NCBI GenBank assembly: GCA_037720595.1
Contig: JBBJLW010000002.1
Location: forward strand, 62,001-126,000
DNA from: Gaiellasilicea sp037720595
GTDB taxonomy: Bacteria > Actinomycetota > Thermoleophilia > Gaiellales > Gaiellaceae
Reading direction: 5' to 3'
DNA: 64,000 nt
Numbering within the stretch: position 1 is the stretch's first letter; the number at the start of each line of letters is the position of its first letter. Of the stretch, positions 23,428 through 31,841 are shown in pieces. A program made the translations under genes and the position numbers. The notes below the pieces were generated by a model. The model did no database searches. It was not told the origin of the DNA and saw only the letters and a program-made list of their open reading frames with translations.

Positions 23428-24248
23428 TCCTCGCCGGCGTCCTCACCCCGCTCGAGGATCTGCTCACCTGGGCGCTGACGAACCTCCACGACACGGTCGG
23501 ACTCCCGTGGGCCTGGTCGATCGTCGCCCTCGTCGTGATCGTACGGATGCTGCTCGTGCCGCTCACCGTCCGCCAGATCCACTCGATGCAGAACCTGCAG
23601 GCTCACGCACCGGAGATGAAGGCACTCCAGACGAAGTACAAGCACGACCGTCAGAAGATGAACCAGGAGCTGATGGCCTTCTACAAGGAAAACCAGATCA
23701 ACCCGGCCGCCTCCTGCCTGCCGATCGTCGCTCAGATCCCGGTCTTCATCGGCCTCTTCTTCGTGCTCCGGGGCTTCGAGGGCGAGATCTTCCCGAAGTA
23801 CCGTGCGCTCGGAGAGGGCACCGGCGACCTCGAGTGGCTCAACCTCGTCCACATCATCGACAACACGAAAGTCGGGTGGGGGCCGCTGCTCGTCGTCATG
23901 TACGCGATCAGTCAGCTGACCTCGTCGTACTTGATGTCGGCGACGATGCAGCCGGCCCAGCGCGCATTGATGCTGATCCTGCCGATCGCATTCATCCCCT
24001 TCGTGCTCAACTTCCCGGCCGGCCTGATGCTCTACTGGCTGACGACGAACCTGTGGACGACCGGGCAGGGGCTGATCACGCGCAAGCTGACTCCGAAGAA
24101 GGAACCGCCGCCGAAGAAGAGCTCGCGGACACCGCCGAAGAGCGAGCTCGCGGCACGGGCAGAGACACCGGCTCAGGTAAAGCCCGTGCCGGTCGGCCCG
24201 CCTCGCGTGAAGAAGGTCAAGCGCAAGAAGGGCGGCGCCCGTCGGTGA
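23424..24248 (+). CDS. yidC: membrane protein insertase YidC
   Basis: A 274-residue YidC/Oxa1 insertase of the short Gram-positive type. About five membrane segments: an N-terminal helix around LPWAWSIVALVVIVRMLLVPL, a cytoplasmic helical hairpin (MQNLQAHAPEMKALQTKYK...), then PIVAQIPVFIGLFFVL and C-terminal helices (LLVVMYAISQL, ILPIAFIPFVLNFPAGLMLYW). The hydrophilic-groove Arg is in VRMLLVPL. A Lys/Pro-rich cytoplasmic tail ends the protein and may bind ribosomes. ATG 23424 overlaps the yidD stop. Confidence 0.96.
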   Translation: MILAGVLTPLEDLLTWALTNLHDTVGLPWAWSIVALVVIVRMLLVPLTVRQIHSMQNLQAHAPEMKALQTKYKHDRQKMNQELMAFYKENQINPAASCLPIVAQIPVFIGLFFVLRGFEGEIFPKYRALGEGTGDLEWLNLVHIIDNTKVGWGPLLVVMYAISQLTSSYLMSATMQPAQRALMLILPIAFIPFVLNFPAGLMLYWLTTNLWTTGQGLITRKLTPKKEPPPKKSSRTPPKSELAARAETPAQVKPVPVGPPRVKKVKRKKGGARR

Positions 24249-24255
24249 TCGCGAG

Positions 24256-24960
24256 ATGACGGAGGTTTCGGTCGAGGCGGCCGGAGAGACGGTCGGCGAG
24301 GCGAAATGGTCGGCACTGCGAGCTCTCGAGCGCAAGCGGCCGGGCCTCGACAAGGCGGCCGTCCGCTTCCAGGTCGTGAGCGAGGGCGAGCGCGGCCTGC
24401 TCGGAGTCGGCTACGAGCCCGCTCGGGTCGTCGCGAGCATCGAGGACGACGGGCCCGCGATCGAAGAGGTCGCTCCTCCAGCGCCTGTTGAGGGCGAAAG
24501 CGAGGACGGCGCCCGCCTACGCGACCTTGTCGAGCGGATCACGCGGGAGATCGGCGCTCGCTGCCGGGTCGTGGTCACTGAGACCGACGAGGAGCTTCGT
24601 GCGACCTGCGACGGGCCCGAGCTCGGGATGCTGATCGGCAAGCATGGCCAGACGATCGACGCGATCCAGTACCTCGCAAGCGCCGTTCTCTACCGCGGGC
24701 GCTACGACGAGCGCAAGCGCGTCGTGGTCGACGCGGCCGGCTATCGCGCCCGCCGGAAAACCGCGCTCGACGCGCTGGCGCTCCGGCTTGCCGAGCAGGC
24801 GACTGCCACGGGCCAGCGGGTCGAGCTCGAGCCCATGACTGCCGTCGAGCGCAAGATCGTGCACGAGCGGCTGAAGGACGATCCCGAGATCGAGACGCTG
24901 AGCGAGGGCACGGAGCCGAATCGGTTCGTCGTCATCGTTCCTCGTGGCTTCGCCGTCTAG
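24256..24960 (+). CDS. jag: Jag/KhpB RNA-binding protein
   Basis: A 234-residue protein with the three KhpB domains in order: Jag-N (1-55, ERGLLGVGYEPARV), a KH domain with GMLIGKHGQTIDAIQYL (about 120-136) and a C-terminal R3H domain (ERKIVHERLKDDPEIETLSEGTEPNR split around the R-x3-H core). It binds RNA and in other species influences cell-wall synthesis. It follows yidC by 7 bp, and rsmG starts inside its last codons. Confidence 0.94.
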   Translation: MTEVSVEAAGETVGEAKWSALRALERKRPGLDKAAVRFQVVSEGERGLLGVGYEPARVVASIEDDGPAIEEVAPPAPVEGESEDGARLRDLVERITREIGARCRVVVTETDEELRATCDGPELGMLIGKHGQTIDAIQYLASAVLYRGRYDERKRVVVDAAGYRARRKTALDALALRLAEQATATGQRVELEPMTAVERKIVHERLKDDPEIETLSEGTEPNRFVVIVPRGFAV

Positions 24961-25543
24961 CGACCTGCTCGAGCGCTGGCTTGCGGCGCTCGTCGAGACG
25001 CCGGGCCTGACTGCGTTGAAGGATCCGGCCGAAGCTCGACGCGTGTTGCTCGAGGATGCTCTGGCCGGCCTCGAACTCGTAGGAGGACTCGACGGACCGA
25101 TCGTGGACGTCGGGTCGGGAGGGGGAACGCCCGGGATTCCGCTGGCTTTCTCGCTCCCGGAACGCCAGGTGACGCTCCTCGAGGCTGAGCGACGCAAGTT
25201 CGAGTTCCTCGAGCGCTGGACTGTTGAGTTACCGAATCTGAGCGTGATCTGGGGCCGGGCGGAGAGCCAGGCAACAGACCGTTACAAGGTCGCGGTCGCG
25301 AAGGCGCTCGCTCAGCCGGCGGTCGCGGCCGAGTGGTGCCTGCCGCTCGTGAAGGAGGGAGGTGCCGTGATCCTCTGGGTCGGCCCGAGCGCGGAGCCGG
25401 AACGAGTCGCCGCCGTCGCCCAGAAGCTCGCAGGGGTGCTCGAGGAAAGTCCGCCCGGATTCCTGGTGCTCAGCAAGACCGGCCCCACCCCGCCGGGCTT
25501 CCCGCGTCGGCCGGGAATGGCGAAGAAGCGTCCGCTCGCGTAG
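24944..25543 (+). CDS. rsmG: 16S rRNA (guanine-527-N7) methyltransferase
   Basis: A 199-residue RsmG/GidB. SAM-binding motif IVDVGSGGGTPGIPLAF (about 53-69), LLEAERRKFEFLE as motif II/III, and WGRAES followed by AKALAQPAVAAEW typical of GidB. GTG start at 24944, overlapping jag by 17 bp. Members methylate G527 of 16S rRNA. The usual parA/parB genes do not follow in this window. Confidence 0.92.
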   Translation: MASPSSDLLERWLAALVETPGLTALKDPAEARRVLLEDALAGLELVGGLDGPIVDVGSGGGTPGIPLAFSLPERQVTLLEAERRKFEFLERWTVELPNLSVIWGRAESQATDRYKVAVAKALAQPAVAAEWCLPLVKEGGAVILWVGPSAEPERVAAVAQKLAGVLEESPPGFLVLSKTGPTPPGFPRRPGMAKKRPLA

Positions 25544-25653
25544 TTCAGGCGCGCGGGCGTCGGCTCGACGTCCGGCGAACGCGCCACGTTGCGACGCGGC
25601 CGGATTCGGGGGAGAATGCCGCCTTCCCTGCTTCGCGACCTCTGGAGAGCCCC

Positions 25654-26673
25654 ATGCTCAGCTTCGGCGTCACCGTCCTGCCCGATCCGCCCTACCAGCG
25701 CCTGATCGAGCTGGCGAAGCTCGCCGAGGAGCAGGGGTTCGAGTACGGCTGGACCTACGACTCGCACGTGCTCTGGCAGGAGTCGATGCCCGTGATGGCG
25801 CTCCTCGCAAAGGAGACCTCTCGGATCATGCTCGGCCACATGGTCACGAATCCGGCGACGCGCGACCCGACCGTGCTCGCGAGCGCGTACGCCACGCTGC
25901 ACGACATCTCGAATGGCCGGATGATCATGGGCGTCGGCCGCGGCGACTCCGCCGTCCGCTACATCGGTCGCAAGCCCATGAAGGTGGCCGACTTCGAGGA
26001 AGCTCTCACGATGGTGAAGCCGTTCATGAACGGCAAGGAGGTCACCTGGAACGAGAAGGAGCTCCAGCTGAAGTGGGTCCGGCCCGAGCTCCCGGAGATC
26101 GAGATGCACGTCGCGGGCTACGGGCCGAAGGCGCTCGCCGTGGCGGGTCGGCAAGGCGACGGCGTGATCATCCAGCTCGCCGACCCGGACATCATCCAGT
26201 GGATCATGGCTACCGCACGGAAAGCGGCCGAGGAAGCGGGCCGCGACCCGGCGGCGCTGAAGTGCATCGTCAGCGCGCCCAGTCACATCTCCGACGACAT
26301 CGCAGAGGCGCGCGAGCAGGTGCGCTGGTTTCCCGCGATGGTCTCGAATCACGTCCAGGATCTGATCGACCGCTACGGCACCGACGGCTCGACGATTCCG
26401 CAGGCGCTCACCGACTATGTGGAGGCGCGCAAGTTCTACGACTACGACGAGCACTCCCGCGTCGGCGCGAAGCACGGCGCGTTCGTGACGGACGAGATCT
26501 GCGACCGCTTCTGCGTGCTCGGCAGCGTCGAGGAGGCGACGAGGAAGCTCAAGGAGCTCGAGTCGATCGGCGTCGACCAGTTCAACATCTACCTGATGAC
26601 CGAGGGTCAGGAGGAGACGCTCGAGACGTACGGCAGCGAGATCCTGCCGCAGTTCTCCGGGGTGGCGGCGTAG
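25654..26673 (+). CDS. LLM-class flavin- or F420-dependent oxidoreductase
   Basis: A 339-residue luciferase-like TIM barrel. N-terminal strand SFGVTVLPDPP, then AEEQGFEYGWTYDSHV, LGHMVTNPATRDPTVLASAYATL and the GRGDSAVRYIGRKP loop, as in the F420-dependent (methylenetetrahydromethanopterin-reductase-like) branch. The start ATG 25654 has a GGAGAG ribosome-binding site. Many actinobacteria hold dozens of these paralogues, so the substrate cannot be named and FMN versus F420 use is inferred only from family. The stop overlaps the next gene. Confidence 0.85.
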   Translation: MLSFGVTVLPDPPYQRLIELAKLAEEQGFEYGWTYDSHVLWQESMPVMALLAKETSRIMLGHMVTNPATRDPTVLASAYATLHDISNGRMIMGVGRGDSAVRYIGRKPMKVADFEEALTMVKPFMNGKEVTWNEKELQLKWVRPELPEIEMHVAGYGPKALAVAGRQGDGVIIQLADPDIIQWIMATARKAAEEAGRDPAALKCIVSAPSHISDDIAEAREQVRWFPAMVSNHVQDLIDRYGTDGSTIPQALTDYVEARKFYDYDEHSRVGAKHGAFVTDEICDRFCVLGSVEEATRKLKELESIGVDQFNIYLMTEGQEETLETYGSEILPQFSGVAA

Positions 26674-27479
26674 AGACGAGCGCCGAGGCGCGGCAGCGCT
26701 GGGATGCCGCCGCAGGTGGTTGGGAGGCCGAGCGCGAGACGGTCGCGGCCGTCAACGCCCCGGTCACCGCGGCGCTCGTGGCGGCGCTCGATGCGCGCCC
26801 CACCGACACAGTCCTCGACTTGGCTGGCGGCACGGGTGACATGGCCGAGGCGCTGGCCGGCCGGGTGGAGCTCGTCATCTCGACCGACTTCTCACCGGCA
26901 ATGGTCGAGGCTGCGCGCCGCCGTGGCATCGTGGGCGCCGATCACCGCGCGATGGACATGCAGGAGATCGACCTCCCCGACGCGAGCGTCGACGCAGTGG
27001 TCTGTCGCTTCGGCTACATGCTCGTCCCGGACCCCGCGCTCGCGCTGCGCGAGACACACCGCGTGCTCCACTCCGGCGGCCGGCTCGCCTTCGCGACGTG
27101 GGCGGAGGCGAAGCGCAATCCCTGGGCCACCGCGTACGGACCGGTGCTGGTCGAGCGCGGTCTGGCCGAGCCGCCGGTGCCGGGCGACCCGGGACAGTTC
27201 GCGCTTTCGGCGCCCGCGCAGATCGAGGCTCTCGTGAGAGCCGCTGGCTTTGCCGACGTCGCAGTCGAGGAGGTGCCGGTCGAGTACCGGTTCGCGGACT
27301 GGGACGATTACCGTCGCGTCGTCACGGGCCTCGCCGCCACCTTGCGCACGACGCTCGCGACTCTGCCCGGCGACCTCCGAGCTGAGGTCGACCAGGCCGC
27401 GAAGGCGCGAATCGAGCGCTTCCGCACGGACACGGGCTACGTCCTTCCGGGTCTCGCGTTGGTGACGAGCGCGAAGTAG
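26670..27479 (+). CDS. class I SAM-dependent methyltransferase (start codon unclear)
   Basis: A roughly 269-residue methyltransferase: motif I VLDLAGGTGDMAEAL, post-I VISTDFSPAMVEAARRR, DMQEIDLPDASVDAVVCRFG and HRVLHSGGRLAFATWAE. The family-typical N-terminal segment (ARQRWDAAAGGWE) lies upstream of any ATG/GTG/TTG in the frame; the first such codon is about residue 36. The reading frame opens at GTA 26670 in a GTAG overlap with the LLM-gene stop, reminiscent of the usual GTGA overlap with one base changed. Substrate unknown. Confidence 0.8.
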   Translation, partial: VETSAEARQRWDAAAGGWEAERETVAAVNAPVTAALVAALDARPTDTVLDLAGGTGDMAEALAGRVELVISTDFSPAMVEAARRRGIVGADHRAMDMQEIDLPDASVDAVVCRFGYMLVPDPALALRETHRVLHSGGRLAFATWAEAKRNPWATAYGPVLVERGLAEPPVPGDPGQFALSAPAQIEALVRAAGFADVAVEEVPVEYRFADWDDYRRVVTGLAATLRTTLATLPGDLRAEVDQAAKARIERFRTDTGYVLPGLALVTSAK

Positions 27480-27505
27480 ACCCGCGCGGGGGACGTGTTC
27501 CGTCT

Positions 27506-28162
27506 CTAAGTCCCGGTTCCGCCCCGGAGGAATGGAACGTTCGGCTCCCAGCCGTCGATCACCGCTCCGTGACCGTGCTCACGAGCAAGCTTCTCGACAT
27601 CGCGGTACAGGCGCTGCTGCTCGCCGAGATCTCCGTCGAGCATCCTCTCGAGTCGCGGCAGAAACGTCTCGGCCGACCACAAAACGCCGACGGGCGGGAA
27701 CTGCTCGAGCTCCCAGCGGAGGAACTTGTTGAGCGTTCTTCGCACCACGGTAATAGGCGTTCACGTACGCGTCGAGGGCGTCCGCGGCGATTCCGTTCGC
27801 CCGCTCGGGGGAAGCACGCTTTTCTCGGCGGCAAACTCGGCAATTCGGCCGTCGAGCTTGTCCAGTACGACTTGCGCGTGCACATAGCTGTAGCGATCCC
27901 ACTCGTTCGGCGTCCCGATCCCGCCGGCACGCTCGAACGCCGCAAGCGGGAAGACCGCGACCTCGACGCGCGAGCCGCGTGGAGTGAAGAATCGTTCGTT
28001 CGTGGCTTCGGCGTTCTCGTCGCGGACGATGAGGCGGACATCCCAGTCCGAGCCTTCGTGGACGAACGCGCCTCGCCCGCGCGAGCCGGTGAGCACGAGT
28101 CCAAGCACATCCTCGTCCTGACGCCCACGCTCTACGAGTCGTTCGTACTCCTCGGCCGCCAC
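27506..28162 (-). pseudogene. nucleotidyltransferase, disrupted by frameshift and internal deletion
   Basis: The 5' part reads as a nucleotidyltransferase fold: GLVLTGSRGRGAFVHEGSDWDVRLIV (GS-x-D-x-D metal site). After an extra C in a C5 run near 27812 the frame must shift to continue ERANGIAADALDAYVNAYYR, and near 27748 it must shift again into LNKFLRWELEQFPP. About 40 residues expected between these last blocks are missing. The two lesions make a functional product unlikely. GTG start at 28162 lies 3 bp after the arginase stop. Confidence 0.75.
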
Positions 28163-28164
28163 GG

Positions 28165-29067
28165 CTACAAGATCGTCTTGCCGAGTGCGCTCGCGACTAG
28201 CTCGACCGCGAGCTGCGCCGTCGCGTTCTCGCGATCGAGGATCGGATTCACCTCGACTACCTCGATCGAGCCGGCGATCCGCGATTCGGCCACGAGCTCG
28301 AGCGCGAGGTGGGCCTCCCGGTAGGAGAGTCCACCGCGTACGGGCGTTCCGACGCCGGGAGCGACTTCCGGGTCGAGCGCGTCCATATCGAGCGAGACGT
28401 GGACGAAGCCCGGCCCCGCGATGTGCGCGAGCGACTCCCGGATCGCGCGCTCGATCCCGATCCGGTCGACGTCGCTCATGGTGTAGATCTTCACGCCGAG
28501 ATCGCGGATCCTCCGCCGCTCGCCGTCGTCGAGCGAGCGGACGCCGACAAGTGCCACGCGGTCAGGGGTCACGGCCGGGATCGTCCAGCCGGTGCTTTCG
28601 AACAACTCGCCGGCCATCCCGAGCGTGGCCGCCAGGGGCATCCCGTGCACGTTTCCGCTCGGCGAGCTCGCGGGTGTATTCAGGTCGCCGTGCGCGTCGA
28701 TCCAGAGGACGCCGCCGGTGGAGCCGTGCGCGCGGGCGAGACCGCCGAGCGTGCCGAGGGCGATCGAGTGGTCGCCACCGAGCACGAGCGGTAGCCGCCC
28801 TTGCTCGAGCGCCAGCTCGACGAGTTCCGCGACGTGCAAGCACGCGACCTTGATCTCGGGGAGATAACGCGCGCGCTCGTCCGCGACGGCCGTCGCCTCG
28901 AGCACGGCCGCCGCGACGTTCCCCCAGTCGACGCACGTGTAGCCGAGCCCGGTCAGGCGCTCCTCGATCCCGGCGTAGCGGATCGCGGAGGGCCCCATGT
29001 CGACGCCCCGCCGGCCCGAGCCGAGGTCGAGCGCGGCCCCGATGATCGCCACCTGCTTCGCAGTCAC
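28165..29067 (-). CDS. rocF: arginase
   Basis: A 300-residue ureohydrolase (arginine to ornithine and urea). Mn-binding motifs are complete: GGDHSIALGT, IDAHGDLNTP and SLDMDALDPEVAPG, with GNVHGMPLA matching the substrate loop of arginases rather than agmatinases. The C-terminal VVEVNPILDRENATAQLAVELV is typical. GTG start at 29067, divergent from the tRNA-Phe gene. It is followed only by the broken nucleotidyltransferase. Confidence 0.92.
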   Translation of the reverse strand: MTAKQVAIIGAALDLGSGRRGVDMGPSAIRYAGIEERLTGLGYTCVDWGNVAAAVLEATAVADERARYLPEIKVACLHVAELVELALEQGRLPLVLGGDHSIALGTLGGLARAHGSTGGVLWIDAHGDLNTPASSPSGNVHGMPLAATLGMAGELFESTGWTIPAVTPDRVALVGVRSLDDGERRRIRDLGVKIYTMSDVDRIGIERAIRESLAHIAGPGFVHVSLDMDALDPEVAPGVGTPVRGGLSYREAHLALELVAESRIAGSIEVVEVNPILDRENATAQLAVELVASALGKTIL

Positions 29068-29140
29068 GGCCGCAGACCCTACTCACCCCACCGGCGCTAG
29101 ACGAAGGGACTCGTCGGCTACGCTTGAGCTCGCAGGGCGG

Positions 29141-29213
29141 GGCGAGGTAGCTCAGTTGGTAGAGCACACGGCTGAAAACCGTGGTGTCGCCGGTTCAAGT
29201 CCGGCTCTCGCCA
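29141..29213 (+). tRNA. tRNA-Phe (GAA)
   Basis: A 73-nt cloverleaf: acceptor GGCGAGG pairs with TCTCGCC (one G-T), D-arm GCTC...GAGC with AGTTGGTA loop, anticodon stem CACGG/CCGTG around CTGAAAA (anticodon GAA), T-arm GCCGG-TTCAAGT-CCGGC and discriminator A. CCA is not encoded. It is followed by two strong hairpins. Confidence 0.96.
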
Positions 29214-29231
29214 TGTTTTCCCGCAGCAGGA

Positions 29232-29294
29232 CGAATCGGCGGGAGCCGATTCGCCCTGCGCGAAGACCCCTGAAGGGGCCTGCTTCGCAGGCCC
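29232..29294 (+). terminator. Two hairpins downstream of tRNA-Phe
   Basis: CGAATCGGC (29232-29240) and GCCGATTCG (29245-29253) form a perfect 9-bp stem around GGGA; GGGCCTGC (29276-29283) and GCAGGCCC (29287-29294) form an 8-bp stem around TTC. No U-tract follows either. They probably terminate or process the tRNA transcript. The 196 bp from the tRNA to the permease start contain nothing else I recognise. Confidence 0.55.
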
Positions 29295-29409
29295 ACCTTG
29301 CGTCGCTCCGAGGTTGGGTGACAAAGCTCCGCGGCCGCGAATGTTGCATCTGTCCGGCCTGCGGCTCATTCTCTTCCTGACGGGGGCCTTCGAGCCAAGG
29401 AGACACGAA

Positions 29410-30897
29410 ATGTCAGAGACCGCCGCGCCGCTCGACTCCGGAGGCTCCGGCCTGCTCGAGCGTCGCTTCAAGTTCGCGGCAAACGGAACGACGATCGGCC
29501 GAGACACGATGGCCGGCGTGACGACCTTCATCGTCATGTCGTACATCATCTTCGTGAACCCGCAGATCCTTAGCTTCGCCGGGATCGAGGGGCTGGAGGC
29601 GATCGGGCTCCCGTTCAACCAGGTGCTCGCCGCGACCTGCCTCGTCGCCGGCGTGATGACGATCCTGATGGGCCTCTACACGAACCGGGCCTACGCGATC
29701 GCGCCGGGCCTCGGCCTCAACGCCGTCGTCGCCTTCAGCCTCGTGGCAAGCGAGGGCCTTTCGTTCCCGGCGGCGATGGGACTCGTGGTGGTCGAGGGAA
29801 TTGCGGTCACGATCCTTGTCCTGACGGGAACGCGTGAGAAGATCATGGATGCGATCCCGCTCGACCTGAAGAAGGCGATCGCAATTGGAATCGGCCTCTT
29901 CATCGCGTTCATAGGCCTTGTCAACTCGGGCGTCGTCGTGCGCGGCACCGGCACGGTCGTCGATCTCGCGCCGCTGACGACCTGGCCGCTCTTCGTCACG
30001 TTCTTCGGCCTGATCGTCACGATCATCCTGCGGGCTCGCGGCGTCCGCGGCGACCTCCTGATCGGGATCGTGCTGACCACGATCCTCGCGACCTTGATCA
30101 ACGAGGCGTCCGACAACGACGCCGGTTTCGTGGCGGGAGCGAGCTGGCCGGGAGATGTGTACGAGCGGCCCGACCTGTCGCTGCTCGGCAACTTCAACTT
30201 CGACGCGTTCACCGAGCTCGCGTTCATCTCGGCGATCGTCTGGGCGTTCTCGCTCTTCCTGGCAGACTTCTTCGACACGATGGGCACGCTCGTCGGGGTC
30301 GGCAAGCCAGCCGGCTACCTGGACGCGGACGGCAGGCTGCCCGAGATCCGCAAGCCGTTGCTCGTCGACTCGCTGGCGGCGGTCGCGGGTGGCGCGGCTT
30401 CGACCTCGTCGGCCACGACCTACATCGAGTCGGCGTCCGGCGTCGGCGTCGGCGGAAGGACGGGCTGGGTCGGCGTCGTCTGCGGCGCACTCTTCTTCCC
30501 GTTCATGTTCTTCGCGCCGATCATCGGGATGGTGCCGCCGCAGGCGACCGCTCCCGCATTGATCATCGTCGGCTTCCTGATGATGTCCGCGCTGACCGAA
30601 ATGGAAGAGCGGGCCGAGGACGAGGAGCGAGGGATTCCGCCAGACAATCGCCGGAAGCTCGCAGGGATCGACTTCAGCGACCTCGGAATAGGCCTTGCCG
30701 CAGCTCTGACGATCATGATCATGCCCTTCACGTTCTCGATCACGGACGGGATCGGAATCGGCTTCCTCGCCTACGTGACCGTACGAACGGCGCAAGGCCG
30801 GCTCCGGGAGATCCACCCGTTCATGTGGATCGCCTCGGCCGCGTTCCTCCTCTACTTCCTCGTGCCCTTCCTCCAAGAGACCTTCGACTGGATCTAA
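29410..30897 (+). CDS. NCS2-family purine permease, AzgA-like
   Basis: A 495-residue proton-coupled nucleobase transporter. It opens LERRFKFAANGTTIGRDTMAG, has the AzgA-branch segments GLYTNRAYAIAPGLGLNA and ADFFDTMGTLVGVG, and ends with hydrophobic helices (FLLYFLVPFLQ). About 12-14 membrane segments. AzgA-like members (GhxP/AdeP types) carry adenine, guanine or hypoxanthine. ATG 29410 has an AAGGAG ribosome-binding site. Monocistronic, closed by a strong terminator hairpin. Confidence 0.9.
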   Translation: MSETAAPLDSGGSGLLERRFKFAANGTTIGRDTMAGVTTFIVMSYIIFVNPQILSFAGIEGLEAIGLPFNQVLAATCLVAGVMTILMGLYTNRAYAIAPGLGLNAVVAFSLVASEGLSFPAAMGLVVVEGIAVTILVLTGTREKIMDAIPLDLKKAIAIGIGLFIAFIGLVNSGVVVRGTGTVVDLAPLTTWPLFVTFFGLIVTIILRARGVRGDLLIGIVLTTILATLINEASDNDAGFVAGASWPGDVYERPDLSLLGNFNFDAFTELAFISAIVWAFSLFLADFFDTMGTLVGVGKPAGYLDADGRLPEIRKPLLVDSLAAVAGGAASTSSATTYIESASGVGVGGRTGWVGVVCGALFFPFMFFAPIIGMVPPQATAPALIIVGFLMMSALTEMEERAEDEERGIPPDNRRKLAGIDFSDLGIGLAAALTIMIMPFTFSITDGIGIGFLAYVTVRTAQGRLREIHPFMWIASAAFLLYFLVPFLQETFDWI

Positions 30898-30971
30898 GGC
30901 CTGCCCTCAGCCACGAGCAGTTATAAAGGGCAGCGAGCCGGGAGCGGAGCGACCCTTCAGGGGACTTGCGC

Positions 30972-31003
30972 GATGGGGCATCCGCGGGAGTGGATGCCCC
31001 ATC
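30972..31003. terminator. Bidirectional terminator between convergent genes
   Basis: GATGGGGCATCC (30972-30983) and GGATGCCCCATC (30992-31003) form a perfect 12-bp stem with an 8-base loop, and flanking GCGC segments extend it after a short mismatch. It lies between the convergent permease and SAM hydrolase genes and would serve both. Confidence 0.75.
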
Positions 31004-31028
31004 TTGCGCCAAAATGAGGGGCCGGTAA

Positions 31029-31832
31029 TCAGGGTTGAGTCACGTTGATCCGAAGCGACTTCCCTGCCCGCGCCTGCAGCATCTCGCCCGCGTTGCCGCC
31101 GCTGATCGCGATCGACATGTTCCGGTAGCTGTCCTCGTAGAGGATGAGGTCGCCGGGCCGGGCGTCGGCGAACGTGCGTGCGACGACCGCGTAGACACGC
31201 TCGCCGCCGAGCTCGAGCTCGACCTGCGTGCCCGGCACGATCCCGACCCTGGTCGCGTGCTCGCGGGTCACGTTCAGCGCGATGTTGCCGAAGCTGTCCA
31301 CGTAGAGGACGCACGCGCCCACGCGTGACCGGCCGATCTCCGGCTCGGGCAGGTCGAGCCGGACGAGCGCGTCCACCGCGAGCGGCGGGCCCAGCTCCTC
31401 GAGAGTTACTCCGATGGAGAGATGAGCTGCGGCCGGCGCGAAGAGGTCCCGGCCGTGGAACGTGCGCGAGATCGACTCGAGCGCGTAGCGCGGGTTCGCG
31501 AGCTCGTGCGCGGCCGCGATTCCGGCGCGCTCGGCGGCAGGCACGAGCAGGCCGTTGTCGGGGCCGACGTACAGCCGCCCTTCCTCGTCGCGGAGCGCGA
31601 GCGCCCGCCGCTGGCTGCCCACTCCGGGGTCGACGATCGCAAGATGGACGCCCACCGGCATGTACGGGACGGTGTTCGCCAGTACGAGCGCGCCCTGGAG
31701 GATCTGGAGGCGTGGAATCCCGTGCGTGATGTCGACGATCTGAGTCTCCGGAGCGATCCTCTTGATCACGCCGTGGCATGTCCCCACGAAGTCGTCCTGA
31801 AGCCCAAAGTCGCTCAGAAACGTGACGAACAC
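31029..31832 (-). CDS. SAM hydroxide adenosyltransferase (DUF62/duf-62 family)
   Basis: A 267-residue DUF62 protein, related to fluorinase and chlorinase but with hydrolytic (SAM to adenosine plus methionine) family members. Signatures: TFLSDFGLQDDFVGTCHGVI, DITHGIPR, VDPGVGSQRR and the C-terminal domain DSFGNIALNV...YEDSYRNMSIAISGGNA. It lacks the 20-plus residue loop of fluorinase as far as can be seen. It is last in the hem cluster, 9 bp after hemD, an unexpected neighbour; SAM is used elsewhere in tetrapyrrole metabolism but a link is only a guess. Confidence 0.88.
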   Translation of the reverse strand: MFVTFLSDFGLQDDFVGTCHGVIKRIAPETQIVDITHGIPRLQILQGALVLANTVPYMPVGVHLAIVDPGVGSQRRALALRDEEGRLYVGPDNGLLVPAAERAGIAAAHELANPRYALESISRTFHGRDLFAPAAAHLSIGVTLEELGPPLAVDALVRLDLPEPEIGRSRVGACVLYVDSFGNIALNVTREHATRVGIVPGTQVELELGGERVYAVVARTFADARPGDLILYEDSYRNMSIAISGGNAGEMLQARAGKSLRINVTQP

Positions 31833-31841
31833 GTGGTGAGG

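Noticed and set aside
25544..25653. parA/parB genes expected after rsmG
   Set aside because: The 110-bp gap is too short and the next gene is an LLM oxidoreductase; the par genes must be elsewhere.
29214..29409. A purine riboswitch upstream of the AzgA-like permease
   Set aside because: The conserved three-way junction loops of the purine aptamer are not present; the hairpins there are better explained as the tRNA terminator.
31029..31832. The DUF62 protein as a fluorinase or chlorinase
   Set aside because: The additional loop of the halogenases is not seen and the gene is in a heme cluster, so the common hydroxide-type activity is more likely.
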